Part shown: in pieces, positions 28,481 to 38,496 of the stretch
How positions within the stretch are numbered: the stretch's first letter is position 1
Layout: the number at the start of each line of letters is the position of its first letter
DNA from: Nelumbo lutea
Lineage: Eukaryota > Streptophyta > Magnoliopsida > Proteales > Nelumbonaceae
Reading direction: 5' to 3'
Length of the DNA stretch: 64,000 nt
Assembly: GCA_022828595.1 (NCBI GenBank)
Contig: JAKGHH010000003.1
Coordinates: 14,508,934-14,572,933 of the forward strand
Program-made: the position numbers and the translations under genes
The notes under the pieces: model-generated
The model's database searches: none
Told to the model about the DNA's origin: nothing
The model's input: only the letters and a program-made list of their open reading frames with translations

Positions 28481-30527
28481 TCTATACTACTTTAAAAAGC
28501 ATGAACAGCCTCAAGAATATTTCTAGATTTTTCTAAGGACAAATTTTACCCCTCTATATTTAAATTTATTAAAAAAGGAACAAGGGCAAATAGGGTAATC
28601 ATTTCTTCATATTAAATGAGTTGAAGAGAGGTAATTTAAAGATATTCAATACATTCAATTCTCTCTCATTAAATCCAACATTTGAGTTATTAATTTGTAT
28701 TCATGTTCATTGAATCATATATTTAAGTTAGTTTTGTTTCTTCTAATCATTAAGTTCTATTAATTGAATCCATACTTAATAAATTAATAATTCCAATAAC
28801 AAAAAAGCTTATAATTTTAAAATCTACTTAGCAAAAACAGTGTTTTCATCTAGGTGGTGGTAAGAAATTAAATCATTTTGGGTCAAATGGGTTAATCCAT
28901 GTTGCCACGATTAAATAATAAAATAAAAAAAAATAAAAACATTTTTTAACTTACATATTAAACAATAATAGTTATGATAAATAAGAAAAATTTTTACTAA
29001 TGATGGAAATGGAATGTAAAATTTAAAATCAATTGAAAATAAAAATATTTTCCTATTCTCTCTCATTAAATCCTATATTTAAGATATATTTTTTTCATCA
29101 TTAAATTCTTATAATTAAATCCATAATATTAATTTTAATAGTATAAAAATGAATATTTTGAAAAGTAATTTGAAAACAAAACCATTTTCTCCCCTCCCGG
29201 TGGTGGGCAAGCAATTTGGCCATTTAGGGTCAAATGGATTGATAAATAGTGTCATAATTAAATAATAAAAATTAAAATAAATAACTAGGAAATGTAAGAA
29301 GTATTTGTATTAATGGTGAAAATGGAATGTCAAATTTAAAACCCACCTATAAATGAAATGATTCCATAGTCAATTAATAAAATTTTTAATAGAAAATACA
29401 AAGAATCACAAAAGTATTAAAAAAAGATAAAGAAAATTTTGGGTACATATCTAATGTTATATATTTATAAAAAATAAAATATTGGGTACATCTCTAATAT
29501 CATGCATTCATTATATTGAACAAAAATAAGTTTTATACATAAGAAATAATTTTATCAGTGATGGAAATGTAATACAAAAATTTAATGTCAACTTAGAAAT
29601 CAAATTTTTTTTTCTTTTTAGATGGTGAATTAGTGTATTGAGTCAAATGATATCAAAGACAAACAAAAATTAAGTGCGATAAGTAAAAAATATTTTATAT
29701 AATGTAAATGAAATATATAATTTAAAGGGAAAATTATAGTCAAAGTCGGTTGTACATTTAAAACTAGGTTGCAGGTTGGTCTAGAAATCAACAAAACTCT
29801 AACAACCAGCTCTACATTTCAAATTATAAAAGCCCCCACCATGTCATCGGAGGCTTATGTGATTGGTGCCAACATGAGACTTTTAGTCCATGTTGGACAC
29901 AACAAAAAGCCAATAACAAAAATAAGTTTTTAGTTTCTCTCCCACTCCCTCTGTCTCTCGATCTCCCTCCCTTCTCTCTCACTCTCATAGTCATCTCTTG
30001 ATCTCTCGCTCCCTTTGTCTCTCTCACTATTCCAACTTCAGTCTGTAGCCAAATCAAAACCTATCTCTCTTTCTCTCTCATTCTTCTCCCTCATTCTCCC
30101 TCTCAGTCAATATCTCCTTCTCTCTCCTTCAATCTTTATCATTATCCAATTTGTTTAAATTACATAACCAAGAGTTTCTTGTGAATTTTTATCAAATAGG
30201 TGTAATGATTTTTGAACCATACCAAATTGGTCTCATGTTCTTTTATACAATCTAATTATACCACATAAGTGAGTACGAAAAAAAAAAAGAACGAGAGATG
30301 GAGTGAGAGAGAAACTGAAGGAGAACGATAGAAATTAAGGGAGAATGAGAGATTGACTGAGAAAGAGAATGAGAGAAATTGAGGGAGAACAATAGGTAGA
30401 GAGAGAGAAAGAGAATTTGATATAAAGAACGTAAATATAGGAACCAAAAATCATTTTTATTTATTTTCAAATCACACAGTCGTTGAACAAATAAAAATGA
30501 CTGTGTGAGTGAGAGAGTGTGAGGGAG

Positions 30528-30577
<50 letters not shown>

Positions 30578-31214
30578 TGAGTGAGTGAGAGTGAGAGTGA
30601 GAGAGAGAAACTAAAGACCCTTTTTTTTTTCCAATCACCCAACATTAAAGGGCAATTTTGGTATAAGCTTTTTATTATGTCCAATATGGATTAAGTGTCC
30701 CATGTTGGCAACAACCACATAAGCCTCTGATGACATGGCGGGGGTTTTTATAATTTGAAATGTAGAGCCATTTGTCAGAGTTTGAAGGTTTATGGACCAA
30801 CTTGTAGCTTAATTTTAAATGTATAGTCGGCTCTGACTATAATTACCCAAATTTAAAACTAATAGTCCAACTTTTCAAAGAAAATCATGATATCATAATT
30901 GAATAATAAATATTTAAGAAAAGAAAAAACACTAAAATGAAAATGTACAGAATTTTTTCGAAAACATTTGAGAACATTTTTTATGTTATATATTCATCAT
31001 ATGAAATAAAATTTATTTTTATTTATGATAAAAATACAATACAAAATTTAATAATAATAATAATTGTTATTTGCTACAAGCATTTAAGTTTATTTTTAAT
31101 CATATTGTTACTTTTGTTAATTTTCAATTTCTATCTTAACTATGATATATCTAAAATTCAAGTAATTAATATAAAGAAAAATTTCTCATGTGCAATGCAT
31201 GTGCTTAATTGCTA
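28481..31214 (+). mobile_element. Non-autonomous Helitron
   Basis: Begins TCTATACTACTTTAAAAAGC after an A (28480) and ends CATGTGCAATGCATGTGC..TTGCTAG before a T (31215). A 5' TC, a 3' CTRR preceded by a GC-rich near-palindrome, and insertion between A and T without target duplication are the Helitron hallmarks. The interior has no RepHel. It holds diverged direct repeats of a block GGTGGT..AAG..GGGTCAAATGG..CATAATTAAATAATAAA near 28853, 29197 and 29620, and a Mutator-type element at 29727-30848. Confidence 0.7.
29727..30848. mobile_element. Mutator-like (MULE) foldback element nested in the Helitron
   Basis: 1122 bp with ~200-bp terminal inverted repeats. GGGAAAATTATAGTCAAAGT .. ACATTTCAAATTATAAAA .. 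CATGTCATCGGAGGCTTATG at the left matches the reverse complement of CATAAGCCTCTGATGACATG .. TTTTATAATTTGAAATGT .. TATAATTACCC at the right. It is flanked by TAATTTAAA (29718-29726) and AAATTTAAA (30849-30857), a 9-bp duplication with one mismatch, as expected for Mutator elements. The interior is CT-rich on the left (29930-30140) and GA-rich on the right (30290-30610, with (GA)n at 30531-30572), so the whole element could pair into one long hairpin. No transposase. Confidence 0.8.
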
Positions 31215-31954
31215 GTTATATATAAAAGTGGGAATGCAATGTGAAACTTTTTTGGGACTAAAATTCCCTCTACTTCTTTGTTTAAGAAAGGGTATAAAAG
31301 TCATTTTGTTATAGCTTTAATGACAGTTTTTATAGCTATTAAAATGTTTATAATTGTGTACTTAGTTCATCTCTAATGGTAAGAGTTGAAAATGTAACTT
31401 CAGTTATTACTTCCCACCTCATTTAATCCCCTCTCAATAAGTCTTATATTTAAATTATTAATTCTCATTTTCTCTTATTAAATCCTATATTTAAGTTATT
31501 TTTTTACTAATAAATGCTTCTAAATAGATTTATGTCAATATTTTAACAACATAAACCCATATATTTTAAAACTGGTTCAAAAACAAAATCATTATTTGTC
31601 CAAGTGGTGGCTAAGAAATTCAACCATCTGAATCAAATTTTTAATAAGAATAAATATATTAAATTACAAAAATATATAAAAAAGTATACACATTTATGAT
31701 ACTTTTATTAATAAATTAAAGCAATAAGTGTAATAAACAAGGATTATTTTTATTGATATGAAAATGAAATACATAATCTAAGGCTGACAAAAAATGAAAT
31801 TATTTTACTATTTGACAAAAACCAATAGTTCAACTTTTCGGTCAAATGTTTTAACATTTAATGTCATAAATAAATAAGAATAGTTAATAAAATATAAAAA
31901 TACATAAATTTTGCAAAAAGAAAAAGCATTCAGTCACATGTATAATATCATATA
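31215..31954. other. AT-rich Helitron-related DNA interrupted by the gypsy insertion
   Basis: Starts TATATATAAAAGTGGGAATG directly after the Helitron end and repeats the block GTGGTGGCTAAGAAATTCAA..TTAATAAGAATAAAT (~31600), like the Helitron interior. It resumes after the LTR element at 37953. It may be the remains of another Helitron lying head to tail with the first; its own 5' end is not recognisable. Confidence 0.45.
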
Positions 31955-31959
31955 ATTAT

Positions 31960-32871
31960 TGATGAAGGAAGATTTGGCCCGACCTCTCTATTACGTGACA
32001 CGTGGTAGAAACAACAGCTCGGCAAAAGGGGCCAAGCCTAGGCGGGAACAAGGGGACACTAGCGGACTGAGCTCCCTACCAGGGACCCGAACTGACCCAC
32101 CTTGTAACAGCTCGGGATACACCTCTCCGAACTGACCCACCTTGTAACAGCTCGGGATACACTTCGCTGAACTGACCCACCTTGTAACAGCTCGGGATAC
32201 ACTTTGTTGAATTGACCCACCTTGTAACAGCTCGGGATACACTTCGCCGAACTGACCCACCTTGTAACATCTCGGGATACACTTCGCCGAACTGACCCAC
32301 CTTGTAACAGCTCGGGATACACTTCGCCGAACTGACCTGCCCTATAGATACCTCCGAGCTCAAGATCGCCTCGCTCAGCACTTCGCATCACTTGGCACCA
32401 AAACCAAACAAGTCGTACCACGCCTGACACTAAGGAAGTTCGTGCCAAGGGCGCCGTGCCTGACTGACTTGGGATTTGACGTTTGGCGGCAGCACCCTAA
32501 ACGGCCACTTGCCACCGCCACTGACACCGCCATCTCCAGTTAGATGACGGTTAGGTAGCGACGGTTTTGTCTCAGCAGAAAGGACGACGGCCGAATTGAC
32601 AAGCACAAGGGTAATCATACTTGACCTAACAAGGGCCCTGGGACGAGTGCACGAGGTGACTATAAGAGCCCCCTGCCCCCCGACAACGGAGGTATGCAAA
32701 CTTTGCGCTATCTGGTATTACCTTGCTTTTGAAGGATTCTAACTTGAGCTTTGGAGCCTCTACACCGGGTTCCCCCCAGAGTTTCTCCATCTCCTCCGTT
32801 TCAGGTTCCCTGCTACCCCGTTCGGAAGCAAGGCAGCGGACAGCTAAGACCGGCCAGATCGCACTCCATCA
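31960..32871 (+). repeat. 5' LTR of the gypsy element
   Basis: 912 bp, TGATGAAGGAAGATTTGGCC to CGCACTCCATCA. Contains six copies of a 40-bp tandem repeat at ~32091-32332. Outside that repeat I count about 30 single-base differences from the 3' LTR in roughly 680 compared bases, mostly transitions. Confidence 0.95.
32091..32332. repeat. 40-bp tandem repeat in 5' LTR, six units
   Basis: Unit ACTGACCCACCTTGTAACAG then CTCGGGATACACTTCGCCGA. Six units here against seven in the 3' LTR (37131-37406), which explains the length difference of the LTRs. The minus strand of the unit has no stop in any frame, so long frames of a repeated peptide appear opposite the LTR; these are artefacts. Confidence 0.9.
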
Positions 32872-32900
32872 ATTGGTGTCGTCTATGGGAAAACGCTTCA
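32872..32900 (+). other. Primer-binding-site region
   Basis: The internal region starts ATTGGTGTCGTCTATGGGAA immediately after the 5' LTR, the position and style of a tRNA primer-binding site in plant gypsy elements. The tRNA was not determined. Confidence 0.6.
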
Positions 32901-32959
32901 AAAAGCCTCCCTCCAAACTTCGATAACCCCTTTTCTCCAAAAAAAAAAACCCAACACTC

Positions 32960-34797
32960 ATGGCCTCCTCCAGCAACACCGAACGTGGCACGGAGACAAA
33001 CGCCACCGTGGAGTGACTTCAAGTGCCCGTAGTGTGCGTTGGACAGTTCACCATCCCCCTTTCGACGGATGGGATCCCCAGCTTAAATGCGCCACAAGCA
33101 GTGGCACCCATAAACCCTCCTACCACAAGCATCCCCTTTCCTCTCCCCATTGAGACAACCTTCACTGAACCGGCTGCCGTCCCCCCAACAGCTAGCCAAA
33201 ACCGATTGGAGGACTTGATGCAGTGCATGCGGGCAATGCAAGCCCAAATGCAACAGTTCCAACAACACGAGCTTCACCAGCACCAAGTACTGCACAACAT
33301 CTCCCAGTATCACTATCAACAGCAGTTCCCTCAACTGCCACTGAACCAACCACTACTTCCGCCTCGCCACCCCGCTTTGAGGCTGGTCAAGGCCTCCCCG
33401 CAGGATGGGCGCCCCCACCAGGCGAAGGCCTCCCGGCCTAGAACCACCCCAACAGTCAGGCCTTGTCCCCAGGCCGATGAGAGAAAAATGTCATCCCCGC
33501 CTCGCAACCCGCGGGCGGGTCGGGAACCTCGCCCGCGAGGTCGGCACCCCGGCGCTCCGAGCCCGAGCTCCCGCTCACCAAAAACCGATTCAGCGCCCTG
33601 GCGGCAGACTACCAGCATTCCGGGCCCATCGAGCTCGGTAACACGGAGGCCAGCAGCGCCAGTACAAGGCCCGCTAAACGGCGAAGGCGCCGGCGAAGTC
33701 GCCGAACCACCACCCGTGCCTTGTCGGAATTCAGAGGCAAAGACATGAGCTCGAGCGAGGTAGGGGCTGCCCCGGCTCTCTCCGTTCCTTCCCCCCTCGA
33801 ATCGGAACTCCTGGCGGTCCCCTTACCCAGAGACTCCAAGCTCCCACCTCTGGACAAGTACGACGGGTCCTTCGACCCCAACGACCACGTTGACGCCTTA
33901 TAGTCGCAAATGCACCTCGCCAGGGCCAGCGAATCGTGCATGTGCGTGGCCTTTACCACCACCCTCGAGGGGGTAGCCCGCACTTGGTACAAGAACCTGG
34001 CCCCCGGGTTGATAAAGTGTTGGGCTCAGTTCGTGCAAGTCTTCACCACACACTTCGTCACCAGCCAACGGTGCCACAGAACGGAGGAAAGCATCTTCGG
34101 AGTAGTCCAAAGAGAAGGAGAATCTATTCGGGGCTACATCAAGCGATTCAACGAAGCATGCTTGCAGATACCGCGGTTGGACCCCGTAGTGCAGCTCGCG
34201 GCGGCCAAAAGAGGGGTGACGCACAAAGAATTCAAATGGCACATGGTGGCCAACCAGCCCGCAACCGTGGCCGAATTCCTCAAACTCGCAGATAAGTTCA
34301 TGAGGACAGAGGAAGAAATCAACCAACGAACCGAAGGTGGGAACGAGAAAAGAAAGAGAGAAGGCGAGCTCTCCAACCCGGTGAATAGAAAAAACCCAAC
34401 CCGGGAGCCGAAGCCGAACCAGTCATTCCGGGCCCCCCTAGCAGTTCGGACGGACTATACGCCGTTAAACACGAGGCAGACAAAGATCTTAATGGCGATC
34501 AAAGACGCTCCGTACGTTAAGTGGCCACCTCGCCTAAAGGGAAATTCGAACGAGAGAAATAAGAATTTGTATTGTAGTTTCCATAGAGACCATGGTCATA
34601 GCATTGAACAGTGTAATAACCTCTGGGACGAGATAGAGGGGCTCATCCGTCGCGGATACTTGAGAAACTTTGTACAACACAACAATAACAATAAAGCAGG
34701 TCAGCAAGGGGAGCACGAAAAGGATGCCCCCGAGTCTAGCAACAGACCTGTCGAACCGTTGCAGAAGCAGCCTCCGGAAGAGAGGCCAGTTCGGTAG
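32960..34797 (+). pseudogene. gag remnant of the gypsy element
   Basis: Begins ATGGCCTCCTCCAGCAACAC at 32960, hits a TGA at 33014, and stays open in the same frame to 33748. The frame then changes near 33720, meets a TAG at 33901, and continues to a TAG at 34795. The first part is Pro/Gln-rich. The second carries the retrotransposon gag core (TTLEGVARTWYKNLAPG, VQREGESIRGYIKRFNEA) and a zinc-knuckle-like CSFHRDHGHSIEQC near 34577-34618. At least two stops and one frame change make it non-functional as written. Confidence 0.85.
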
Positions 34798-34799
34798 CA

Positions 34800-35503
34800 G
34801 CCCGGATTTCAGATCGCGAAGCGGCCCTCGAAGAACGGAACCCCCCAAAGAGACCAAAGACCGAAGAACCAATCTTTTCACGGAGGACGACGCGCGAGGA
34901 GTCCACTACCCCCATGATGACGCGCTTGTCATTAAACTAAGGATCAGCGACTTCGAGGTCAGGCGCGTACTCGTAGACTCGGGCAGCTCAGCGGACATCC
35001 TCTTCAAATCAGCATTTGACCAGCTGTAGTTACAGAGGAGCGAGCTGAAACCCGCGAACACTCCCCTGGTGGGTTTCAGCGGAGAGGAAGTCAGGCCCCT
35101 TGGAAAAGTAACTGTCCTTGTGGAAGTCGGCACATGGCCTTGTGCGGTCAGAATCAACCATGATTTCCTAGTAGTTGCGGCCCCCTCCCCATACAATGCC
35201 ATAATAGGGCGGCCGATCACGCATATCCTACGGGCGGCGGTCTCCACCTACTATTTGGCCATGAAGTTCCCTACGGACTTCGGTATAGGAGTAGCGCGGG
35301 GCGAACAGCTCAAGTCCCGCAAGTGCTACGTTGTCGCCCTGAAGGGAAAAACCAAGGCGGCCGACGACCTCGAACTGGAGCGGCCTGCGGAGCAAGGTGA
35401 GGAACGAGCTTCGCCCACGGAGGAAACTGCCGCAATCCCGACTTCAGCTATGGACCCAGCTCGCACTCTAAGCATCGGAGCTTCCATCGAAGACCCCCTA
35501 TGA
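34800..35503 (+). pseudogene. Aspartic protease remnant
   Basis: [20 protein letters not shown] then SGSSADILF gives the protease active site DSG at ~34976. Later phrases VGFSGEEVRPLGKVTV and YNAIIGRP are typical of the same domain and its linker. An in-frame TAG at 35027 and a TGA at 35501 interrupt it. Confidence 0.8.
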
Positions 35504-35512
35504 GCCGAACTG

Positions 35513-36471
35513 GTGAGTTTTTTACTTCAATATTTAGATATTTTTGCCTGGTCCGTGGCCGACATGCCCGGCATTAGCCCCGGCCTGATAACGTACAAAC
35601 TTAATACTAACCCTGTAGTCAGACCCGTTAGACAGAAGAAATGCAACTTAGCCCCAAAACGCTGGAGAGCGGTCGACGAGGAGGTCGAGAAGCTCCTCGC
35701 AGCAAACTTCATAAGGGAAGTCCATTATCCGAGCTGGGTGGCCAACCCGGTGTTGGTAAAAAAGGCAAACGGCAAGTGGCGCATGTGCGTTGACTATACC
35801 GACCTCCTCCCATTCTAGATATGAAACCACATCGGAAAGTAAAAGAGGTTCAGAAACTAAACGGCCGCATAGCCTCTCTAAGCCACTTCTTGTCTAAGTC
35901 AGCAGACCGCTGCCTACCCTTCTTCAAGGCAGTCAAAGGCAAAGGGTTCGAGTGGACCCAGGACTGCCAGTTCGCGTTCGACGAACTAAAAGGTTACCTC
36001 GCTAGTGTGCCAACCTTAGCCCGGCCCGAGGTGGGCGAGGTCTTAGAACTGTACCTCTCGGCGAGCGGCGAGGTGGTCAGTTCGGTACTGATAAAAGAAA
36101 TAGACCGGGTCCAACGACCCATCTATTATGTTAGTAAAATTTTGCAGGGAGCAGAGGCAAGGTACCCGAAGATAGAAAAACTAGCATACGCCCTAGTAAT
36201 AGAAGCTCGGAAACTCCGCCCATACTTCCAGGCTCACACCGTCATCGTCCTAACTGACAAACCTATTAGACAAGTTTTACTCAAACCCGAGGTCTCCAGT
36301 CGACTGACAAAATGGGCCATCGAACTCAGCGAGTACGACCTCCAGTACAAACCGAGAACCGATATCAAGGCCCAAGCTTTGGCAGATTTTATCGCCGAGT
36401 GCACTTTCAGCCACGAAGCCCCACAGGTCGAGCCCGAGGTCCCCAGTTCGGGCGAACCCGGAGCTCAATAG
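35513..36471 (+). pseudogene. Reverse transcriptase fragment joined to RNase H remnant
   Basis: 35513-35818 encodes the front of reverse transcriptase (DIFAWSVADMPGISP, LLAANFIREVHYPSWVANPV, GKWRMCVDYTDL) and then breaks off with a stop. From 35821, in another frame, the sequence resumes at KVKEVQKLNGRIASLSHFLS, the thumb/connection region, followed by RNase H phrases (RPIYYVSKILQGAEARYPKI, LTDKPI, ALADFIAEC). The fingers-palm core with the catalytic YxDD box is missing at the 35805-35820 junction. Nothing after 36471 resembles integrase. Confidence 0.9.
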
Positions 36472-36994
36472 ACAAACCGCAGAAGTGACAAACCAACCGG
36501 GGTCCCCCACTATTTATAGCTACAGTAACCAAGAATCGACCTTGCAGACCGAAGACGATCCGACGGCCCACGTTCTTACCGACCGCACAACCCTTAAGGT
36601 CGAGACGTGATTGGCGCACGTCTTTCCGAAAAAAGCAAAACGTCAACGCACGTCTTTTTGAAACCGACGTCGCTTCGACACGCGTCTTTTCCGAAACTGA
36701 CGCGCCACACGTCTCCCTGACAGTCGCCCGCGCACGTACGGCAGTGGCACGCCTTTTTGAAATGACCCGCTGTCACGTCCCAGCGACGCGAATTGGTTTG
36801 AAATTTAAAATGCGCGTTGTCACAACCACCAACGTTCTTGAGTAAGCACATTTCCTGCCTTCTCGGAAACCGAAAGAACCCTAGCAAAAGCGTCTCGTGC
36901 AGTGAAGGTTCGAAGGACGGGACAAATCCACCTGCTACCTCGTGAAAACCCCCTTACCATGGCAAGACCCCCGGCGCAAGGAGTGGGGGGCAAT
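36472..36994 (+). other. 3' internal spacer with degenerate repeats and polypurine tract
   Basis: 36590-36790 repeats a motif like CGCACGTCTTT(C/T)(C/T)GAAA several times. The polypurine tract AAGGAGTGGGGGG (36978-36990) precedes the 3' LTR. No integrase or second RNase H domain. Confidence 0.7.
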
Positions 36995-37947
36995 TGATGA
37001 AGGAAGATTTGGCCCGACCTCTCTATTACGTGACACGTGGCAGAAACAACAACTCGGCAAAAGGGGCCAAGCCTAGGCGGGAACAAGGGGACACTAGCGG
37101 ACTGAGCTCCCTACCGGGGGCTCGAACTGGCCCACCTTGTAACAGCTCGGGATACACTTCGCCGAATTGACCCACCTTGTAACAACTCGGGACACACTTC
37201 GCCGAACTGACCCACCTTGTAACAGTTCGGGATACACTTCGCCGAACTGACCCACCTTGTAACAGCTTGGGATACACTTCACCGAACTGACCCACCTTGT
37301 AACAGATCGGGATACACTTCGCTGAACTGACCCACCTTGTAACAGCTCGGGATACACTTCGCCGAACTGACCCACCTTGTAACAGCTCGGGATACACTTC
37401 GCCGAACAGACCTGCCCTATAGATACCTCCGAGCTCAAGACCGCCTCGCTCAGCACTTCGCATCACTTGGCACCAAAACTAAACAAGTCGTACCACGCCT
37501 GACACTAAGGAAGTTCGTGCCCAAGGGTGTCGCGCCTGACTAACTTGGGATCTGACGTTTGGCGGCAGCACGCTAAACGGCCACCTGCCACCGCCACTGA
37601 CACCGCCATCTCCAGTTAGATGACGGTTAGGCAGCGACGGTTCTGTCTCAGCAGAAAGGACGACGGCCGAATTGACAAGCACAAGGGTAATCATACTTGA
37701 CCTGACAAGGGCCCCGGGACGAGTGCACGAGGTGACTATAAGAGCCCCCTGCCCCCTGACAACGGAGGTATGCAAACTTTGCGCTATCTGGTATTACCTT
37801 GCTTTTGAAGGATTCTAACTTGAGCTTCGGATCCTCTACACCGGGTTCCCCCCGGAGTTTCTCCATCTCCTCTGTTTCAGGTTCCCTGCTACCCCGTTCG
37901 GAAGCAAGGCAGCGGACAGCTAAGACCGGCCGAATTGCGCTCCATCA
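36995..37947 (+). repeat. 3' LTR of the gypsy element
   Basis: 953 bp, TGATGAAGGAAG to TGCGCTCCATCA, with seven 40-bp tandem units (~37131-37406). Followed by the ATTAT duplication. Confidence 0.95.
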
Positions 37948-38050
37948 ATTATCATATTAAACAAAAAGTAAGTGTGACATCAAAAATATTTCTGTACACA
38001 GAAATACAAAAAAAGAAGAAGAAAAAATTGAACACAATTATAATACTATA

Positions 38051-38496
38051 TCTACACTACTATTAAAAATATGAATAAGATTGTGGAATTTTTTTTACTA
38101 AAATACTCATTTTGGATTTAATCCCTATTTAATTGTGACACTTAAATTGTAAATTGAACAAATACTGTTCACATCATTCTCTTCTATTTAAATCTTATTT
38201 TTTCATAAATGAACAAAAAAAAAAAGATACACCAAAAAGATAAAACATTATAAAAATAAGAATCTAGCGAAACATGTGGGATTATCAATGATACTTGAAA
38301 CTTCACAACTTGATCCAATTATCACATATTTGGATGAGGTGTTTATGTAATTAGATTTTGACTTTGCAATTTGCATCCGATTAGTAATCAAAATCAAAAT
38401 AAAAAATTACATATTTATACAAATTTGTGGATACATTATTAATATCATTATCATCATTTAGAATTGTCACGTGTAAAGCATGTGCATGCTTACTAG
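38051..38496 (+). mobile_element. Short non-autonomous Helitron
   Basis: 446 bp, TCTACACTACTATTAAAAAT at the 5' end after an A, CACGTGTAAAGCATGTGCATGC..TTACTAG at the 3' end before a T. The ends closely resemble those of the Helitron at 28481-31214, so they belong to the same or sister families. Confidence 0.75.

Larger units (their letters stand above)
31960..37947 (+). mobile_element. Ty3/gypsy LTR retrotransposon, internally deleted
   Basis: 5988-bp element: 5' LTR 31960-32871, internal region 32872-36994, 3' LTR 36995-37947. A 5-bp target duplication ATTAT lies at 31955-31959 and 37948-37952, and both LTRs run TG..CA. The interior (4.1 kb) holds broken gag, protease, a fragment of reverse transcriptase and RNase H. 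Integrase is absent, as is the reverse-transcriptase catalytic core. Domain order and phrases such as EVQKLNGRIASLSHF and [10 protein letters not shown] are those of the plant Tat-like branch. With no working pol, it could only have moved with proteins from another element. Confidence 0.95.

Noticed and set aside
30252..30684. Ser/Leu-rich repetitive minus-strand frames up to 128 codons
   Set aside because: Translation of the GA/CT tract inside the MULE; low-complexity artefact.
32091..32332. CRISPR-like regular direct repeats
   Set aside because: The 40-bp units are directly adjacent with no spacers, lie within LTRs, and the DNA is plant nuclear.
31991..32448. Minus-strand frames of a repeated peptide opposite the 5' LTR, and the same opposite the 3' LTR
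   Set aside because: They come from a 40-bp repeat without stops in any minus frame; no start context or known domain, and LTRs are not expected to code.
33331..33618. Several 70-145-codon frames on the minus strand of the gypsy interior
   Set aside because: Antisense shadows of GC-rich gag and pol remnants.
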